Positions 19,042 to 26,864 of a DNA stretch of 64,000 bases are shown piece by piece; position 1 is the stretch's first letter, and every line of letters begins with the position of its first letter. The notes under the pieces were generated by a model. The model was not told where the DNA came from. It saw nothing but the letters and a program-made list of their open reading frames with translations, and did not search any database. Location of the stretch: the NCBI RefSeq assembly GCF_014648055.1, contig NZ_BMQJ01000001.1, forward strand, positions 248,001-312,000, written 5' to 3'. The stretch is from Streptosporangium pseudovulgare. GTDB taxonomy: Bacteria > Actinomycetota > Actinomycetes > Streptosporangiales > Streptosporangiaceae. A program made the position numbers and the translations under genes.

Positions 19042-19185
19042 GTCCCGGGTTCTCCGGGCGTCCCGGATTCTCCGGGCGTCCCGGGTTCTCCGGGCGTCCC
19101 GGGTTCTCCGGGCGTCCCGAGTTCTCCGGGCGTCCCGAGTTCTCCGGGCGTCCCGGGTTCTCCCGGCGTCCCGGATTCTCCGGAT
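19042..19185. repeat. 18-bp tandem repeat, eight copies, collagen-like in frame
   Basis: Unit gtcccgggttctccgggc, repeated eight times with single-base changes, between the glycerate kinase and 8-oxoguanine deaminase genes. Because 18 is a multiple of three, it stays open in several frames and reads as Gly-x-Pro-Gly-x-Pro on the minus strand. It begins only 10 bp beyond the deaminase stop codon. The 275-bp gap holds no other feature that I can see. Confidence 0.9.
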
Positions 19186-19195
19186 ACCACGGACG

Positions 19196-20611
19196 TCACG
19201 GGCGCGGGGGCGGGGGCGGGACGCCCCGCTCGCCGGCCAGGCGCATGAGGCGGCGATGGGCCTCGACGCCCGCCCGGCCGAGCTCGTCCTGCGGCGCCGT
19301 GCGCAGCTCGTCGTCCGCCACGACCGTCTCGCCGCCCACCAGAAGCCGGGCCAGCGGCGGTTGCCGGGTGCCGAGGACCAGGGCGTGCACCGGGTCGGCG
19401 ACGGCCCCGGCGAAGGAGTCGATCCGCCACAGCGCGATGTCGGCGAGCTTGCCCGGCTCCAGGGAGCCGAGCTCCGCCTCGCGGCCCAGGTTCCGCGCCC
19501 CGCCGAGGGTGGCGGCCGAGAGGGCCTGCCGGGCGGTCAGCGCCGTGGGACCGTACCTCGCCCGCTGGAACAGCAGCGCCTGGCGCATCTCCCCGGCCAG
19601 CGAGGTCAGCTCGGCCGAGGCGCTGCCGTCCACGCCGAGGCCGACGTTCGCGCCGCGGCGGAGCAGCTCCGAGACCCGGGCGATCCCCGCGCCGAGCCGC
19701 CCGTTGGAGCTGGGGCAGTGCGCGGTGCCGGTGCCGGTGCCGGCGAGCCGGACGATGTCGGCGTCGCTCAGGTGGACGGCGTGGGCGAACCACACATCCG
19801 GGCCGAGCCAGCCGAGCTTCTCCATGTGGTCCACCGGGCGCACGCCGTACCGGGCCAGGCAGTGCTCCTCCTCGTCGAGGGTCTCGGCGAGGTGGGTGTG
19901 CAGGCGCACGCCCCTGTCCCTGGCCAGCGCGGCGGACTCGGTCATCAGCTCGGTGCTGACCGAGAACGGCGAGCAGGGCGCGACCGCCACCCGCAGCTTC
20001 GAGGAGAAGGAGGGGTCGTGGTGGGCGTCGATCGCCTCGGCGGTCGCGGTGAGGATCGTGTCGAGGTCCTCCACCACCTCGTCCGGGGGCAGGCCGCCGT
20101 CGGAGACGCCGCGGTCCATGGAGCCCCGGGCGGGGTGGAAGCGGACGCCGACCGCGCGGGCCGCGTCGATCTCGGCGGCGAGCAGGTCCCCGCGCCCGGC
20201 GGGGAAGACGTAGTGGTGGTCCGCGGAGGTGGTGCAGCCGGACAGGGCGAGGTGGGCCAGGCCGGCGCCGGCCGCCCCCCTGACGACCTCGGCGTCCATC
20301 GCCGCCCAGACGGGGTAGAGCGCCACCAGCCACTCGAACAGCGTGGCCTCCCGGGCGAACCCCTGGGAGGCCCACTGGTAGAGGTGGTGGTGGGCGTTGA
20401 CCAGGCCCGGCGTGGCCAGGCAGCCGGTGCCGTCGACCCGGCGCGCGCCGGGGAGGTCCGGCGCCGGCCCCGGGCCGATCGACTCGATCCGGTCGCCCCG
20501 GACGACGATGTGGCCCGAGGGGATCTCCGGGCCGGTCACCGGGACGAGGTAGGCGTTCTCGATCACCAGCACGCCGCCCGGGAGGTCGCCGGGGAGCCTG
20601 TGGCCGGTCAC
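19196..20611 (-). CDS. 8-oxoguanine deaminase (amidohydrolase)
   Basis: A metal-dependent deaminase of 471 aa that, in relatives, converts 8-oxoguanine to urate. Metal-binding and catalytic blocks: LVNAHHHLYQW (HxH), LHTHLAETLDEE (His and Glu), FAHAVHLSD (His) and GVDGSASAE (Asp). Its placement beside uricase supports urate as product. GTG 20611 overlaps the 2Fe-2S subunit stop by 4 bp. Guanine deaminase or another member of the TRZ/ATZ family is a less likely alternative. Confidence 0.85.
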   Translation of the reverse strand: MTGHRLPGDLPGGVLVIENAYLVPVTGPEIPSGHIVVRGDRIESIGPGPAPDLPGARRVDGTGCLATPGLVNAHHHLYQWASQGFAREATLFEWLVALYPVWAAMDAEVVRGAAGAGLAHLALSGCTTSADHHYVFPAGRGDLLAAEIDAARAVGVRFHPARGSMDRGVSDGGLPPDEVVEDLDTILTATAEAIDAHHDPSFSSKLRVAVAPCSPFSVSTELMTESAALARDRGVRLHTHLAETLDEEEHCLARYGVRPVDHMEKLGWLGPDVWFAHAVHLSDADIVRLAGTGTGTAHCPSSNGRLGAGIARVSELLRRGANVGLGVDGSASAELTSLAGEMRQALLFQRARYGPTALTARQALSAATLGGARNLGREAELGSLEPGKLADIALWRIDSFAGAVADPVHALVLGTRQPPLARLLVGGETVVADDELRTAPQDELGRAGVEAHRRLMRLAGERGVPPPPPRP

Positions 20612-21081
20612 GGGGTCGCCGCCTTCCGCGTGGCGGCGAGCCGTACCGCGTCGAGGATCTTCTCATAGCCGGTGCATCGGCACAGGTTGCCCGCCAGCGC
20701 CTCGCGGATCTGGGCGTCGGTGGGCCGGGGCGTCCGGTTCAGCAGGTCGTGGGCCTGCACGACGAGGCCGGGGGTGCAGAAGCCGCACTGGACGGCGCCG
20801 CACTCGGTGAACGCCTCCTGCACCGGGTCGAGCCGGCCGTCCCCGGCCAGCCCCTCGACCGTGCGGACCTCGCGGCTCTCCGCCTGCCCGGCCGCGACCA
20901 GGCAGGCACAGACGGGCAGGCCGTCGAGGTAGACCGTGCAGGAGCCGCACTCGCCCTGCTCGCAGGCGTTCTTGGAGCCGGGCAGCCCCAGCCGCTCGCG
21001 CAGGACGTACAGCAGGCTCTCGCCCTCCCAGACGTCGTCGGCCGTACGGTGCCGGCCGTTGACGGTGAGGCTGACGCGCAT
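20608..21081 (-). CDS. 2Fe-2S subunit of a xanthine dehydrogenase-type molybdoenzyme
   Basis: A 157-aa iron-sulfur electron-transfer subunit. The plant-ferredoxin cluster is CEQGECGSCTVYLDGLPVCAC, and the second, C-terminal cluster uses CGFCTPG and LCRCTGYEKI. The length is typical of CoxS/XdhC-type subunits. ATG 21081 shares one base with the FAD subunit stop codon and has GGGAGG upstream. The molybdopterin-binding large subunit that should receive or donate electrons is not in this cluster. Confidence 0.92.
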   Translation of the reverse strand: MRVSLTVNGRHRTADDVWEGESLLYVLRERLGLPGSKNACEQGECGSCTVYLDGLPVCACLVAAGQAESREVRTVEGLAGDGRLDPVQEAFTECGAVQCGFCTPGLVVQAHDLLNRTPRPTDAQIREALAGNLCRCTGYEKILDAVRLAATRKAATP

Positions 21082-22055
21082 CAACCCGCCTCCCTTCGGG
21101 GTTTCTCCGGATCACCGGGGTCTCCGGGTGCCACGGGGCCGCCGGGCCGCCGCACCCGGCCGCGCGGCCCATCGTGCGGCCCCTCGTGCGGACCGGCCGC
21201 CCACAGGTCGTGCCAGGCCCAGGTCAGGGTGCGGCGCGCCAGCACGGCGACGGCGTGCCTGCGGTAGGCGGCGGTGCCGCGCACGTCGTCGATGGGCGAG
21301 GCCGCCCCGGCGGCCAGCTCGCCGAACCGCCGGGGCAGCCCGGGGTCGAGCCGGCCGGTGTCCCAGTCGAGCTCGGCGGCGAGGAACTCCTCGGCCGCGA
21401 CCGCCCGGCGCGGGGTGGGGGCGGCCGACCCGATGCCGGTGCCGGCCCGCCGCTCGGCGGGGTGCAGGGCCAGCGCGAACGAGCAGACCGCGATCACCAT
21501 GGCGTTGCGGGTGCCGACCTTGGAGAAGTACTGCGGGCCGCCCGCCGGGCGCGTCCAGAACGCCCGGATCAGCTCGTCGGGCTCCAGGGCGCTGCGCTTG
21601 ACACCGAGGTAGAACTCCTCCGCCGGGATCATCCGCACCCCCCGGGCGGCCGACTCGACCTCGATCTCGGCGCCGGCGGCGAGCAGCGGCGGGTGGCCGT
21701 CCCCGGCGGGCGAGGCCGCGCCGAGGTTGCCGCCCACGGTGCCCCGGTTGCGGATCTGCGGCGAGCCGACCGTGCGGGCGGCCTGCGCCAGCCCGGGCAG
21801 CCGGTCCCCCAGCTCGGCGATCAGCCGCGCGTACGTCACGCCCGCGCCGACCCGGAGCCGCCCGTCCTCCTCGGCGCTCCACTCGCCGAGTGCGGCCACC
21901 CGGTTCAGGTCGAGCAGCGCGTCGGGCCGGCGGACGTCGAAGTTGAGCTCGACCATCACGTCGGTGCCGCCCTGGACGGGCACGGCCCCGGGCCGCTCCG
22001 CCTTGGCCTCCAGCGCCTCGGCCCAGGTCGCGGGTCTCAGGAAGTCCATCGTCAT
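21081..22055 (-). CDS. FAD-binding subunit of a xanthine dehydrogenase-type molybdoenzyme
   Basis: A CoxM/XdhB-type FAD domain of 324 aa: VQGGTDVMVELN (FAD pyrophosphate binding), GAGVTYARL, TVGSPQIRNRGTVGGNL and SPAGDGHPPLLA are classical. The C-terminal CO_deh_flav_C region precedes a Gly/Pro/Arg-rich tail. ATG 22055 overlaps the uricase stop by 4 bp. Co-transcribed with uricase and the 2Fe-2S subunit, it probably acts on hypoxanthine/xanthine upstream of urate, but the catalytic subunit must come from another locus. Confidence 0.9.
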   Translation of the reverse strand: MTMDFLRPATWAEALEAKAERPGAVPVQGGTDVMVELNFDVRRPDALLDLNRVAALGEWSAEEDGRLRVGAGVTYARLIAELGDRLPGLAQAARTVGSPQIRNRGTVGGNLGAASPAGDGHPPLLAAGAEIEVESAARGVRMIPAEEFYLGVKRSALEPDELIRAFWTRPAGGPQYFSKVGTRNAMVIAVCSFALALHPAERRAGTGIGSAAPTPRRAVAAEEFLAAELDWDTGRLDPGLPRRFGELAAGAASPIDDVRGTAAYRRHAVAVLARRTLTWAWHDLWAAGPHEGPHDGPRGRVRRPGGPVAPGDPGDPEKPRREAG

Positions 22056-23098
22056 TCCCAGGCGAAGCGGGCGTCGGGGGCCGCGTCGTCGAGGACGGTG
22101 CCCTCGATCAGCCCGTAGGGGCGGTCGGCGGCGTGGAAGACCTCGCCCGGGTTGTCCAGTCCGAACGGGGTCAGGTCCACCGCGAAGTGGTGCCGGTTGG
22201 GCATCGCCAGCCGTACCTCGCAGATCCCGGGGCACGTCCGGAGCACCAGGCCGCCCATCGCGTAGAGGGTCTGCTGCAGCGAGAGGCTGTACGTCCCGGC
22301 GAACGCCTCCAGCAGGCGGTTCCGCACCTCCTCGTACGACTCGCCGAAGCCGTACGGCCGGGGCGGCACGGGTGGGCCGGGCTGCGCGGACGGCCTGGAC
22401 GCCCCGGGCGGCGCGGACGGTCCGGACGCCCCGGACGGTTCGTGCGCTCCGGATGCTCTGGACGCTCCGGATGATTCGGGCCGTTCAGGCGGTTCGGGCG
22501 GTTCGGTGGCGGGCCGGAAGCCGTCCGGCAGGTGCCGCCACCGGGCCGAGACCTCGGTGGCCAGGACGCGGTCCCGGGTGGGCGGCAGGGTGGTGTACTC
22601 GTCCTGGATGAAGCCGTGGAACTCCGAGCCGGTGGAGTTCAGCACCACCAGGTCCCGCAGGCCCGAGACCACGGTGGAAGTGCCGTCGCGGTCGTGGTGG
22701 ACGACGCAGGTGCGCACCTCCCGCCCCGAGCGGACGAAGGAGTGCCGCTCGTCCCCGCCGTCCGGCGGGGGGACGCGGTCCCAGAAGTACTCCTCGATCT
22801 CCACCCGGGCGTGGTGGATCGAGGGGTGGGCGTCCACGTGGTGGCGGGCCAGCAGCAGCGCGAAGTCCTCGATCTGGTCCACGCCGTGTTTCCTGGCGAA
22901 GGCGTAGACGACGTTCTTCTGCGTGTCGGTCGGCAGGACCGCGGAGTTGTCCCCGGTCAGGTGCGCGTCGTCCATGGCCCCGGAGAGGGACGTGCGGACG
23001 TTGAGGTCCTTGATGTGGTGGACGACGCCGTCCCGGACGACGCGGACCAGGCGGATCTCCGCCTTGCCGTAACGGTTGGGTCCCAGCACGACCGCCAT
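22052..23098 (-). CDS. urate oxidase (uricase) with an internal low-complexity insertion
   Basis: Cofactor-free oxidation of urate to 5-hydroxyisourate. Family motifs: YGKAEIRLVRV (catalytic Lys), the TGDNSAVLPTDTQKNVVYAFA signature (catalytic Thr), DLVVLNSTGSEFHGF, SLQQTLYAMG, and PNRHHF with the catalytic His. The protein has 348 aa, against about 300 for the family. The difference is an insertion at about residues 195-250, rich in Pro, Ser, Ala and Gly, between the conserved RHLPDGF segment and GESYEEVRN. This is the domain 2 surface loop, so activity may survive. It is followed directly by the XDH FAD subunit. Confidence 0.94.
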   Translation of the reverse strand: MAVVLGPNRYGKAEIRLVRVVRDGVVHHIKDLNVRTSLSGAMDDAHLTGDNSAVLPTDTQKNVVYAFARKHGVDQIEDFALLLARHHVDAHPSIHHARVEIEEYFWDRVPPPDGGDERHSFVRSGREVRTCVVHHDRDGTSTVVSGLRDLVVLNSTGSEFHGFIQDEYTTLPPTRDRVLATEVSARWRHLPDGFRPATEPPEPPERPESSGASRASGAHEPSGASGPSAPPGASRPSAQPGPPVPPRPYGFGESYEEVRNRLLEAFAGTYSLSLQQTLYAMGGLVLRTCPGICEVRLAMPNRHHFAVDLTPFGLDNPGEVFHAADRPYGLIEGTVLDDAAPDARFAWE

Positions 23099-23106
23099 GC
23101 CTCGTC

Positions 23107-23421
23107 TCAGCTCCCTCGGTACGTCGAATAGGCGAACGGGCTCAGCAGCAGGGGGACGTGGTGGTGCTCGGCGGGGTCGGCGACGGTGAAGTCGACCGTC
23201 ACCTCCGGGTAGAAGGTCACGATCCCCTGGGCGGCGTAGTACTCGCCGGTGGCGAAGACCAGCCGGTGGGCGCCCGTCTCGGTCGTCGTCCAGCCGCCGA
23301 TCCGGCCGTCGGCGCCGGTGACGCCGTCGGCCAGCACCTTCCCGCCGTGCTCCAGCCGTACGGCGACGCCCGCCGCGGGACGGCCGAGTGAGGCGTCCAG
23401 GACGTGGGTGGACAGGCTCAC
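23107..23421 (-). CDS. 5-hydroxyisourate hydrolase (transthyretin-like)
   Basis: Hydrolyses 5-hydroxyisourate from uricase to OHCU. The 104-aa protein has the two transthyretin-related signatures: STHVLDASLGRPAAGV at the N terminus and the C-terminal tetrapeptide YRGS, with the catalytic Arg in the middle strand region. GTG 23421 is preceded by GGGAGGGAG. It lies 8 bp upstream of uricase, in the same operon. Confidence 0.95.
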   Translation of the reverse strand: MSLSTHVLDASLGRPAAGVAVRLEHGGKVLADGVTGADGRIGGWTTTETGAHRLVFATGEYYAAQGIVTFYPEVTVDFTVADPAEHHHVPLLLSPFAYSTYRGS

Positions 23422-23521
23422 GCGACTCCCTCCCCCGCGTCCGGGCGGGCTCCCGCCCCGGGGCTCCCGTGTCTCCCCGGCCCGGCCGCCCGGTGGGTCC
23501 CCGTCCCGGGGCGTCCGGCCG

Positions 23522-24193
23522 TCACGCCGTCCCCTCCGGGTCCTCCAGCAGCCGCGCCACGCGCAGCCGGGCGATCCCGGCCAGTTCGGTCCGCACGACG
23601 TCCCGCTCGGTCTCCTCGTCGTTGCGCAGCCGCGCCCGCAGGCGGTCCAGCATCTCCCCGGCGGTCAGGCCGGCGGCGCGGACCAGGTAGATGTGGCCGA
23701 AGCGCGCCTCGTAGGCGCGGTTGCCCTCGGCCAGCGCGGCGAGCACGGCGGGGTCCGCTCCCGCCACCCCGGACTGCTCCCGCCGCGACCAGGACGCCTC
23801 CCGCCCGCCCGCGCCGGGCGGCGCCGGGCCGCAGCCGTCACCTGCCGCGTCCCGGCTCGCCGCGCCCGCCCCGCCCGCGCCGGGACCGGTCACACCGTGA
23901 GCGACGGTGCCGGGACCGGTCGCGCCGGACGCGGCTCCGCCGTCGCGGGGCGGTTCGCCGATCCTGGGGTGGGCGGCCAGCGCCGTCAGCACCTCCGGCC
24001 AGGGCAGGCCGAGCACGGCCGCCTCGACCGCCGACTCCAGCGCGGCGAGGTCGCGGTAGGGGCGCCGGGCGGCCACCTCCCGGGCGAAGACCGGGGACGC
24101 GCAGCACGCCAGCAGCCCGGCCTCGGCCCCGGCGGCCCCGAGCGCGTTGAACCCGGCGGGCCCCGCCGGCGCGGCGGCGTCGATGTTCGGCAT
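23522..24193 (-). CDS. OHCU decarboxylase with an internal low-complexity insertion
   Basis: Decarboxylates OHCU to S-allantoin. Conserved helices and motifs: FNALGAAGAEAGLLACCAS, LTALAAHPRIGE with the catalytic His region, EGNRAYEARFGHIYLVRAAG and RTELAGIARLRVARLL. About 57 Gly/Ala/Pro-rich residues (roughly 83-139) are inserted just after HPRIGEPP, before WSRREQSGV, where relatives have a short loop. The start is tentatively ATG 24193; GTG 24208 is the alternative, and neither has a clear ribosome site. It is the first gene of the minus-strand urate operon. Confidence 0.92.
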   Translation of the reverse strand: MPNIDAAAPAGPAGFNALGAAGAEAGLLACCASPVFAREVAARRPYRDLAALESAVEAAVLGLPWPEVLTALAAHPRIGEPPRDGGAASGATGPGTVAHGVTGPGAGGAGAASRDAAGDGCGPAPPGAGGREASWSRREQSGVAGADPAVLAALAEGNRAYEARFGHIYLVRAAGLTAGEMLDRLRARLRNDEETERDVVRTELAGIARLRVARLLEDPEGTA

Positions 24194-24360
24194 GTGAGCA
24201 GTACACACAGCGCCGCCGCCCCGGTCCAGCAGCGGGAACTCCCAACCGGGCTAAAGGTTCGTCCCGGATTTTCGTGTCATGCTCCAAAAGGCCGGCGACG
24301 GGACGGCGGGCCGCGGGAAGGCGGCCCGGCCCCGCGACGGGCTCGCGGGCCGCAACGGGA

Positions 24361-24422
24361 CGGCGGGCCGCGACCGGCCCCCGGGTCACAGCGGGGCGGC
24401 GGGCCGCGACCGGCCCCCGGGT
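24361..24422. repeat. 26-bp direct repeat upstream of endonuclease IV
   Basis: A 26-bp unit (begins cggcgggccgcgacc, ends cccccgggt) occurs identically at 24361-24386 and 24397-24422, with a partial copy near 24304. It fills the divergent gap between the urate operon and the endonuclease IV gene. A less GC-rich stretch at 24250-24290 probably holds the urate-operon promoter, but I cannot define it. Confidence 0.7.
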
Positions 24423-24533
24423 TCCGGGCCGCCTGTCGGAGCGGTGACGAACCGGTCACCTCCGGAGGACGCCCGGGATGTCGCCGGGGAGCGGCCGGGA
24501 GACGTCGGATCCAGCGCCTAAACTGACGGCACC

Positions 24534-25382
24534 ATGTCTTCTCTCTCCCTCATCGGCGGACACGTCTCCGTCACCGGCGGCCTGGGCAAGGGCGGCCTGA
24601 AGTGCGCCGCCGACATCGGCGCCGAAATGATCCAGGTGTTCGTCACCAACCCGCGCGGCTGGGCGCTCGCCGACGGCGACCCCGCCCAGGACGCCCTGCT
24701 GCGCGAGTCGGGCATGCTGTCCTTCATCCACCTTCCCTACCTCGTCAACATGGGCACGCCGAGCGCCGAGACCCTGGAGAAGTCCGTGGCCGTCGTCCGG
24801 CACGGCCTCCGGCGGGCGTACGCGATCGGCGCCCCCGGCGTGGTGGTCCACACCGGCTCGGCGGTCAGCCAGTCGCGTGACGACGCCATGCGCCAGCTCC
24901 ACGAGTACCTGCTCCCCCTGCTCGACGAGATCCCCGAGGACGGCCCCGACCTGCTGCTGGAGCCGATGGCCGGGCAGGGCGCGATGCTGTGCGCGACCGT
25001 CCAGGACCTGGAGGCCTACCTCGCGGCCCTCGACTGGCATCCCAAGGCGGGCGTCTGCCTCGACACCTGCCACGCCTTCGCCGCGGGCCACGACCTCTCG
25101 ACCGCCGAGGGGGTCACCGAGACGCTCGACGCGCTGCACGCGGTCGCCCCCGGACGGCTCCGGCTGATCCACGCCAACGACTCCAAGGACCCCCACGGGT
25201 CGAAGAAGGACCGCCACGAGAACATCGGCGCCGGTCACATCGGCATCGACCCGTTCGCCGTCCTGATGCGCCACCCGGTCGCGGCGGGCATCCCGCTGTG
25301 CGTGGAGACCCCGGGCGGCCCGGAGAAGCACCGCGAGGACATCGAGCTGCTGAAGAAGCTCCGCGACACGCCCGGCGCCTGA
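24534..25382 (+). CDS. nfo: deoxyribonuclease IV / AP endonuclease
   Basis: A zinc-dependent apurinic endonuclease for base excision repair. The 282-aa TIM barrel shows GGHVSVTGGLGKG at the N terminus, FVTNPRGW, HLPYLVNM, VVHTGS, LLLEPMAGQG, CLDTCHAFAAGHD, LIHANDSKDPHGSKKDRHENIGAGHIG and LCVETPGG. Together these supply the His/Glu/Asp ligands of the three zinc ions. TAAACT (24519-24524) lies 9 nt before the ATG without a ribosome site. It splits the purine-catabolism island but has no evident link to it, apart from a possible role beside 8-oxoguanine metabolism. Confidence 0.94.
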   Translation: MSSLSLIGGHVSVTGGLGKGGLKCAADIGAEMIQVFVTNPRGWALADGDPAQDALLRESGMLSFIHLPYLVNMGTPSAETLEKSVAVVRHGLRRAYAIGAPGVVVHTGSAVSQSRDDAMRQLHEYLLPLLDEIPEDGPDLLLEPMAGQGAMLCATVQDLEAYLAALDWHPKAGVCLDTCHAFAAGHDLSTAEGVTETLDALHAVAPGRLRLIHANDSKDPHGSKKDRHENIGAGHIGIDPFAVLMRHPVAAGIPLCVETPGGPEKHREDIELLKKLRDTPGA

Positions 25383-25420
25383 CACCCGGCGTCTTCGGTA
25401 CGGCGGGCCGCGGCGCGGGC

Positions 25421-25580
25421 CCGCCGTACCGCGGGAGCCGTGATCACCGCGCGAAGAGGCCGCCGCACCGCGGGAGACGGGGGTCGTCACCACCGCGTGA
25501 AGAGGTCACCGCGCGAAAGAGCCGCCGTACCGCGGGAGACGGGGGTCGTGACCACCGCGTGAAGAGGACACCGCGCGAAG
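25421..25580. repeat. 62-bp tandem repeat between convergent genes
   Basis: Two near-identical 62-bp units start at 25447 and 25509 (each begins ccgcgcgaa and ends cgtgaagagg plus three bases). A third, truncated unit starts at 25571, and a fragment lies before at 25421. They fill the gap between endonuclease IV and the PucR gene. I see no coding potential. Confidence 0.85.
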
Positions 25581-25600
25581 GGATCGGCCGGCCCCGCCGT

Positions 25601-26761
25601 TCAGCGCAGCCCGGCGGCGCTCAGCGCCAGCGCGACGACGGCCCCGTCGGCCGGGGCCCGCACGTCCCGCCCGGTCAGCTCCCTGAACCTCGCGAACCGG
25701 TGCTGGACCGTGTTGCGGTGGCAGTACAGCGCGGCGGCGGTGTCGGCGATCGACCCGGTGCCCGCCAGGTGGGTCCGCACGGTCTCCAGCAGCCGGTCGC
25801 GCTCGGCCTCCCCGACGGCGGCCAGCGGGCCCAGCACCCGGCCGGCGAGTTCGGCGGCCAGTTCGGGGCTGTGCGCGGCGAAGACGTCCAGCCAGCGGTC
25901 CTCCAGGCGCAGGGGTCCCCCGGCGCCCGGCCGGACGGTCCGCGCCGCCGCCGCGGCCAGCCGTACGGCGTGCGGGACCTTCGCGAGGCCGTCCACCGGC
26001 GGCGACACCCCGCAGGGCACCTCCCGCAGAAAGCCCAGCACGGCCTTCTCCGGGTTGGCCGGCCTGGCGGAGAGCTGGACGACGAGCACGTCGCCGGTGG
26101 GCGATTCGTGGCGGTGGCCGCGCAGGCCCGAGGCGGCCACCGCGGTGGCGGCGGCGCGCAGCCCGGCGCCCATCACCGGGTCGGCCACCGCCACGGAGAA
26201 CCGCCCCGCGACGTCGAGGCCGAGCACCCGCCCGGCGTCGCGCACCACGTCGGGATTGCGGCCATCGTTGTCGAGCAGCCGGGCGAACCACGCGCGCCGC
26301 TGGTCCTCGCGCTGCCGTCCCATCTCCAGCACCGCCCGCTGGTAGCCCGCCATCAGGCCGGTGACGTGCTGCTCCACCGCCTCCCAGACCAGGTGGGCGC
26401 CGCCCAGCAGCTCGGTCAGGTCGTCGGGACCGGCCCGTTCGACGAGGCTCTGCCACAGCGCCCGCGCGTCCAGCCGGCCCGCGGCCAGCAGGGACTGAAG
26501 CGGCACGCCCTGGCCGGCGCGCCGCTCCCCCAGCCACTCGGAGTGCGCGGCCAGTTCGGGCGGGGTGGTGCCCTCGGCGAGGCGGCGCAGGATGAGCGCG
26601 AACCCGATCCGCGCGCCCTCCTCGACCTCCTCCCGCGGCACCAGCCCCCGGTCGTACGGCGAAAGCGCCATCACCTTGTCGGCCCAGGCCGTGATGACCT
26701 CCTCCAGGTCGGCGAGGCGGGCGAGGGCGAGCCGGGAGAGCACGGGATTGGTCACATGCAC
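25601..26761 (-). CDS. PucR/CdaR-type transcriptional regulator
   Basis: A 386-aa activator-type protein. A mostly helical N-terminal half (RsbR/PucR-like sensory region, LADLEEVITAW...) leads to a GGDEF-like middle and a C-terminal PucR helix-turn-helix (ADTAALYCHRNTVQHRFARFRELTGRD). It is transcribed away from the urease-like operon and flanked by the urate/allantoin operon, so it is the likely purine-responsive regulator of one or both. ATG 26761 is used; GTG 26755 is also possible. Confidence 0.87.
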   Translation of the reverse strand: MHVTNPVLSRLALARLADLEEVITAWADKVMALSPYDRGLVPREEVEEGARIGFALILRRLAEGTTPPELAAHSEWLGERRAGQGVPLQSLLAAGRLDARALWQSLVERAGPDDLTELLGGAHLVWEAVEQHVTGLMAGYQRAVLEMGRQREDQRRAWFARLLDNDGRNPDVVRDAGRVLGLDVAGRFSVAVADPVMGAGLRAAATAVAASGLRGHRHESPTGDVLVVQLSARPANPEKAVLGFLREVPCGVSPPVDGLAKVPHAVRLAAAAARTVRPGAGGPLRLEDRWLDVFAAHSPELAAELAGRVLGPLAAVGEAERDRLLETVRTHLAGTGSIADTAAALYCHRNTVQHRFARFRELTGRDVRAPADGAVVALALSAAGLR

Positions 26762-26864
26762 AATTTAGCGGCCGGTTCACGCGGTGTATGACCGTTGGCT
26801 ACCCATTTGACCTGCCCATACGGTGGGCGGAAACCCCAGGCCATCGGAGGGCGGTACCGGCGCT

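Noticed and set aside
19042-19185. Regular short repeats considered as a CRISPR array
   Set aside because: Units are contiguous 18-mers without unique spacers; this is a minisatellite.
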